DNA from: Solibacillus sp. FSL R7-0682
Lineage (GTDB): Bacteria; Bacillota; Bacilli; Bacillales_A; Planococcaceae
Length of the DNA: 64,000 bases
NCBI RefSeq assembly: GCF_038005985.1
Contig: NZ_JBBOUI010000001.1
Location: 2,624,001-2,688,000, forward strand
Direction of reading: 5' to 3'
Below the pieces are notes generated by a model. The model saw only the letters and a program-made list of their open reading frames with translations, did no database searches and had not been told where the DNA came from. Below, one piece after another: positions 63,909 through 64,000 of the stretch (position 1 is the stretch's first letter; the number at the start of each line of letters is the position of its first letter). The translations under genes were made by a program, and so were the position numbers.

Positions 63909-63918
63909 CATAATTACA

Positions 63919-64000
63919 TTATTTTAAAATCTTAATCTTTACTTTTTTTCTTCCCCAATTATAGGCTATTTTTTTCGTTTTAACAAAAATATCAATTTTA
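63919..64000 (-). CDS. C-terminal end of an unidentified protein (cut by window edge)
   Basis: The minus-strand frame reads KIDIFVKTKKIAYNWGRKKV and then KIKILK before a TAA at 63919. A terminator follows 11 bases later, which supports a real gene end. The basic tail is not enough to name a family. Confidence 0.4.
   Translation of the reverse strand, partial: KIDIFVKTKKIAYNWGRKKVKIKILK

Overview
This is a 64-kb stretch of a low-GC Gram-positive chromosome. The protein families, the strong AGGAGG-type ribosome binding sites and the gene order point to a Bacillales member. The core block (recU, ponA, ypoC, nth, dnaD, asnS, aspB, ypmB, dinG, with gpsB, rnpB, ypsC and mrfAB nearby) matches the order known from Bacillus subtilis. 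Several accessory families and repeats look like Planococcaceae (Lysinibacillus/Solibacillus-like); that genus-level placement is inference. No phage, transposase, CRISPR array, rRNA or tRNA was seen.

Layout. 0-5 kb: a squalene/phytoene synthase-family gene, D-serine dehydratase with a UPF0178 gene, and NADP-type glutamate dehydrogenase. 5-10.3 kb: a giant secreted subtilase of the bacillopeptidase F type and an 800-bp gene-free stretch with one interspersed repeat. 10.3-16.5 kb: an ABC-F ATPase/ASCH operon with an attenuator leader and leader peptide, a universal stress protein, a stand-alone PurC-like gene with a palindromic operator, an NhaC-type antiporter and a patatin-like protein. 16.6-26 kb: oligoendopeptidase F, a 213-bp repeat element, malic enzyme, an HtrA-like membrane protease, a CPA2 antiporter, the PiT phosphate transporter with its DUF47 partner, an MBL hydrolase and a sulfurtransferase. 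26-33 kb: the double dynamin DynA; an RsbQ hydrolase next to a PAS-GGDEF gene with a stop codon inside its GGDEF motif; a Fur-box-controlled 26-aa membrane peptide gene; and CheX. 33-37.5 kb: a ba3-type cytochrome oxidase operon, an anti-sigma-like membrane protein beside a sigma-factor remnant, and a GNAT protein. 37.5-60 kb: the conserved housekeeping block (YpvA helicase, YpsC, a PAS-GGDEF-EAL protein, RNase P RNA, GpsB, MrfB/MrfA, YppE, RecU, PBP1A, YpoC, Nth, DnaD, AsnS, AspB, YpmB, DinG). 60-64 kb: a second CPA2 antiporter, a small unknown, dihydrolipoyl dehydrogenase and a DUF423 protein.

Themes. The window concentrates genome maintenance (RecU, Nth, DinG, YpvA, MrfAB, DnaD), envelope growth (PBP1A, GpsB, DynA) and ion/phosphate homeostasis (two CPA2 antiporters, NhaC, PiT). 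The least explained signals are regulatory. (i) Both CPA2 antiporter genes carry the same terminator-like leader hairpin with conserved internal sequence. (ii) A perfect Fur box sits on a strong promoter for a 26-aa membrane peptide in a short terminated transcript. (iii) The ABC-F gene has a 43-codon leader ORF plus terminator. (iv) An RsbQ/PAS-GGDEF pair has a single-base-type nonsense codon exactly in the catalytic motif.
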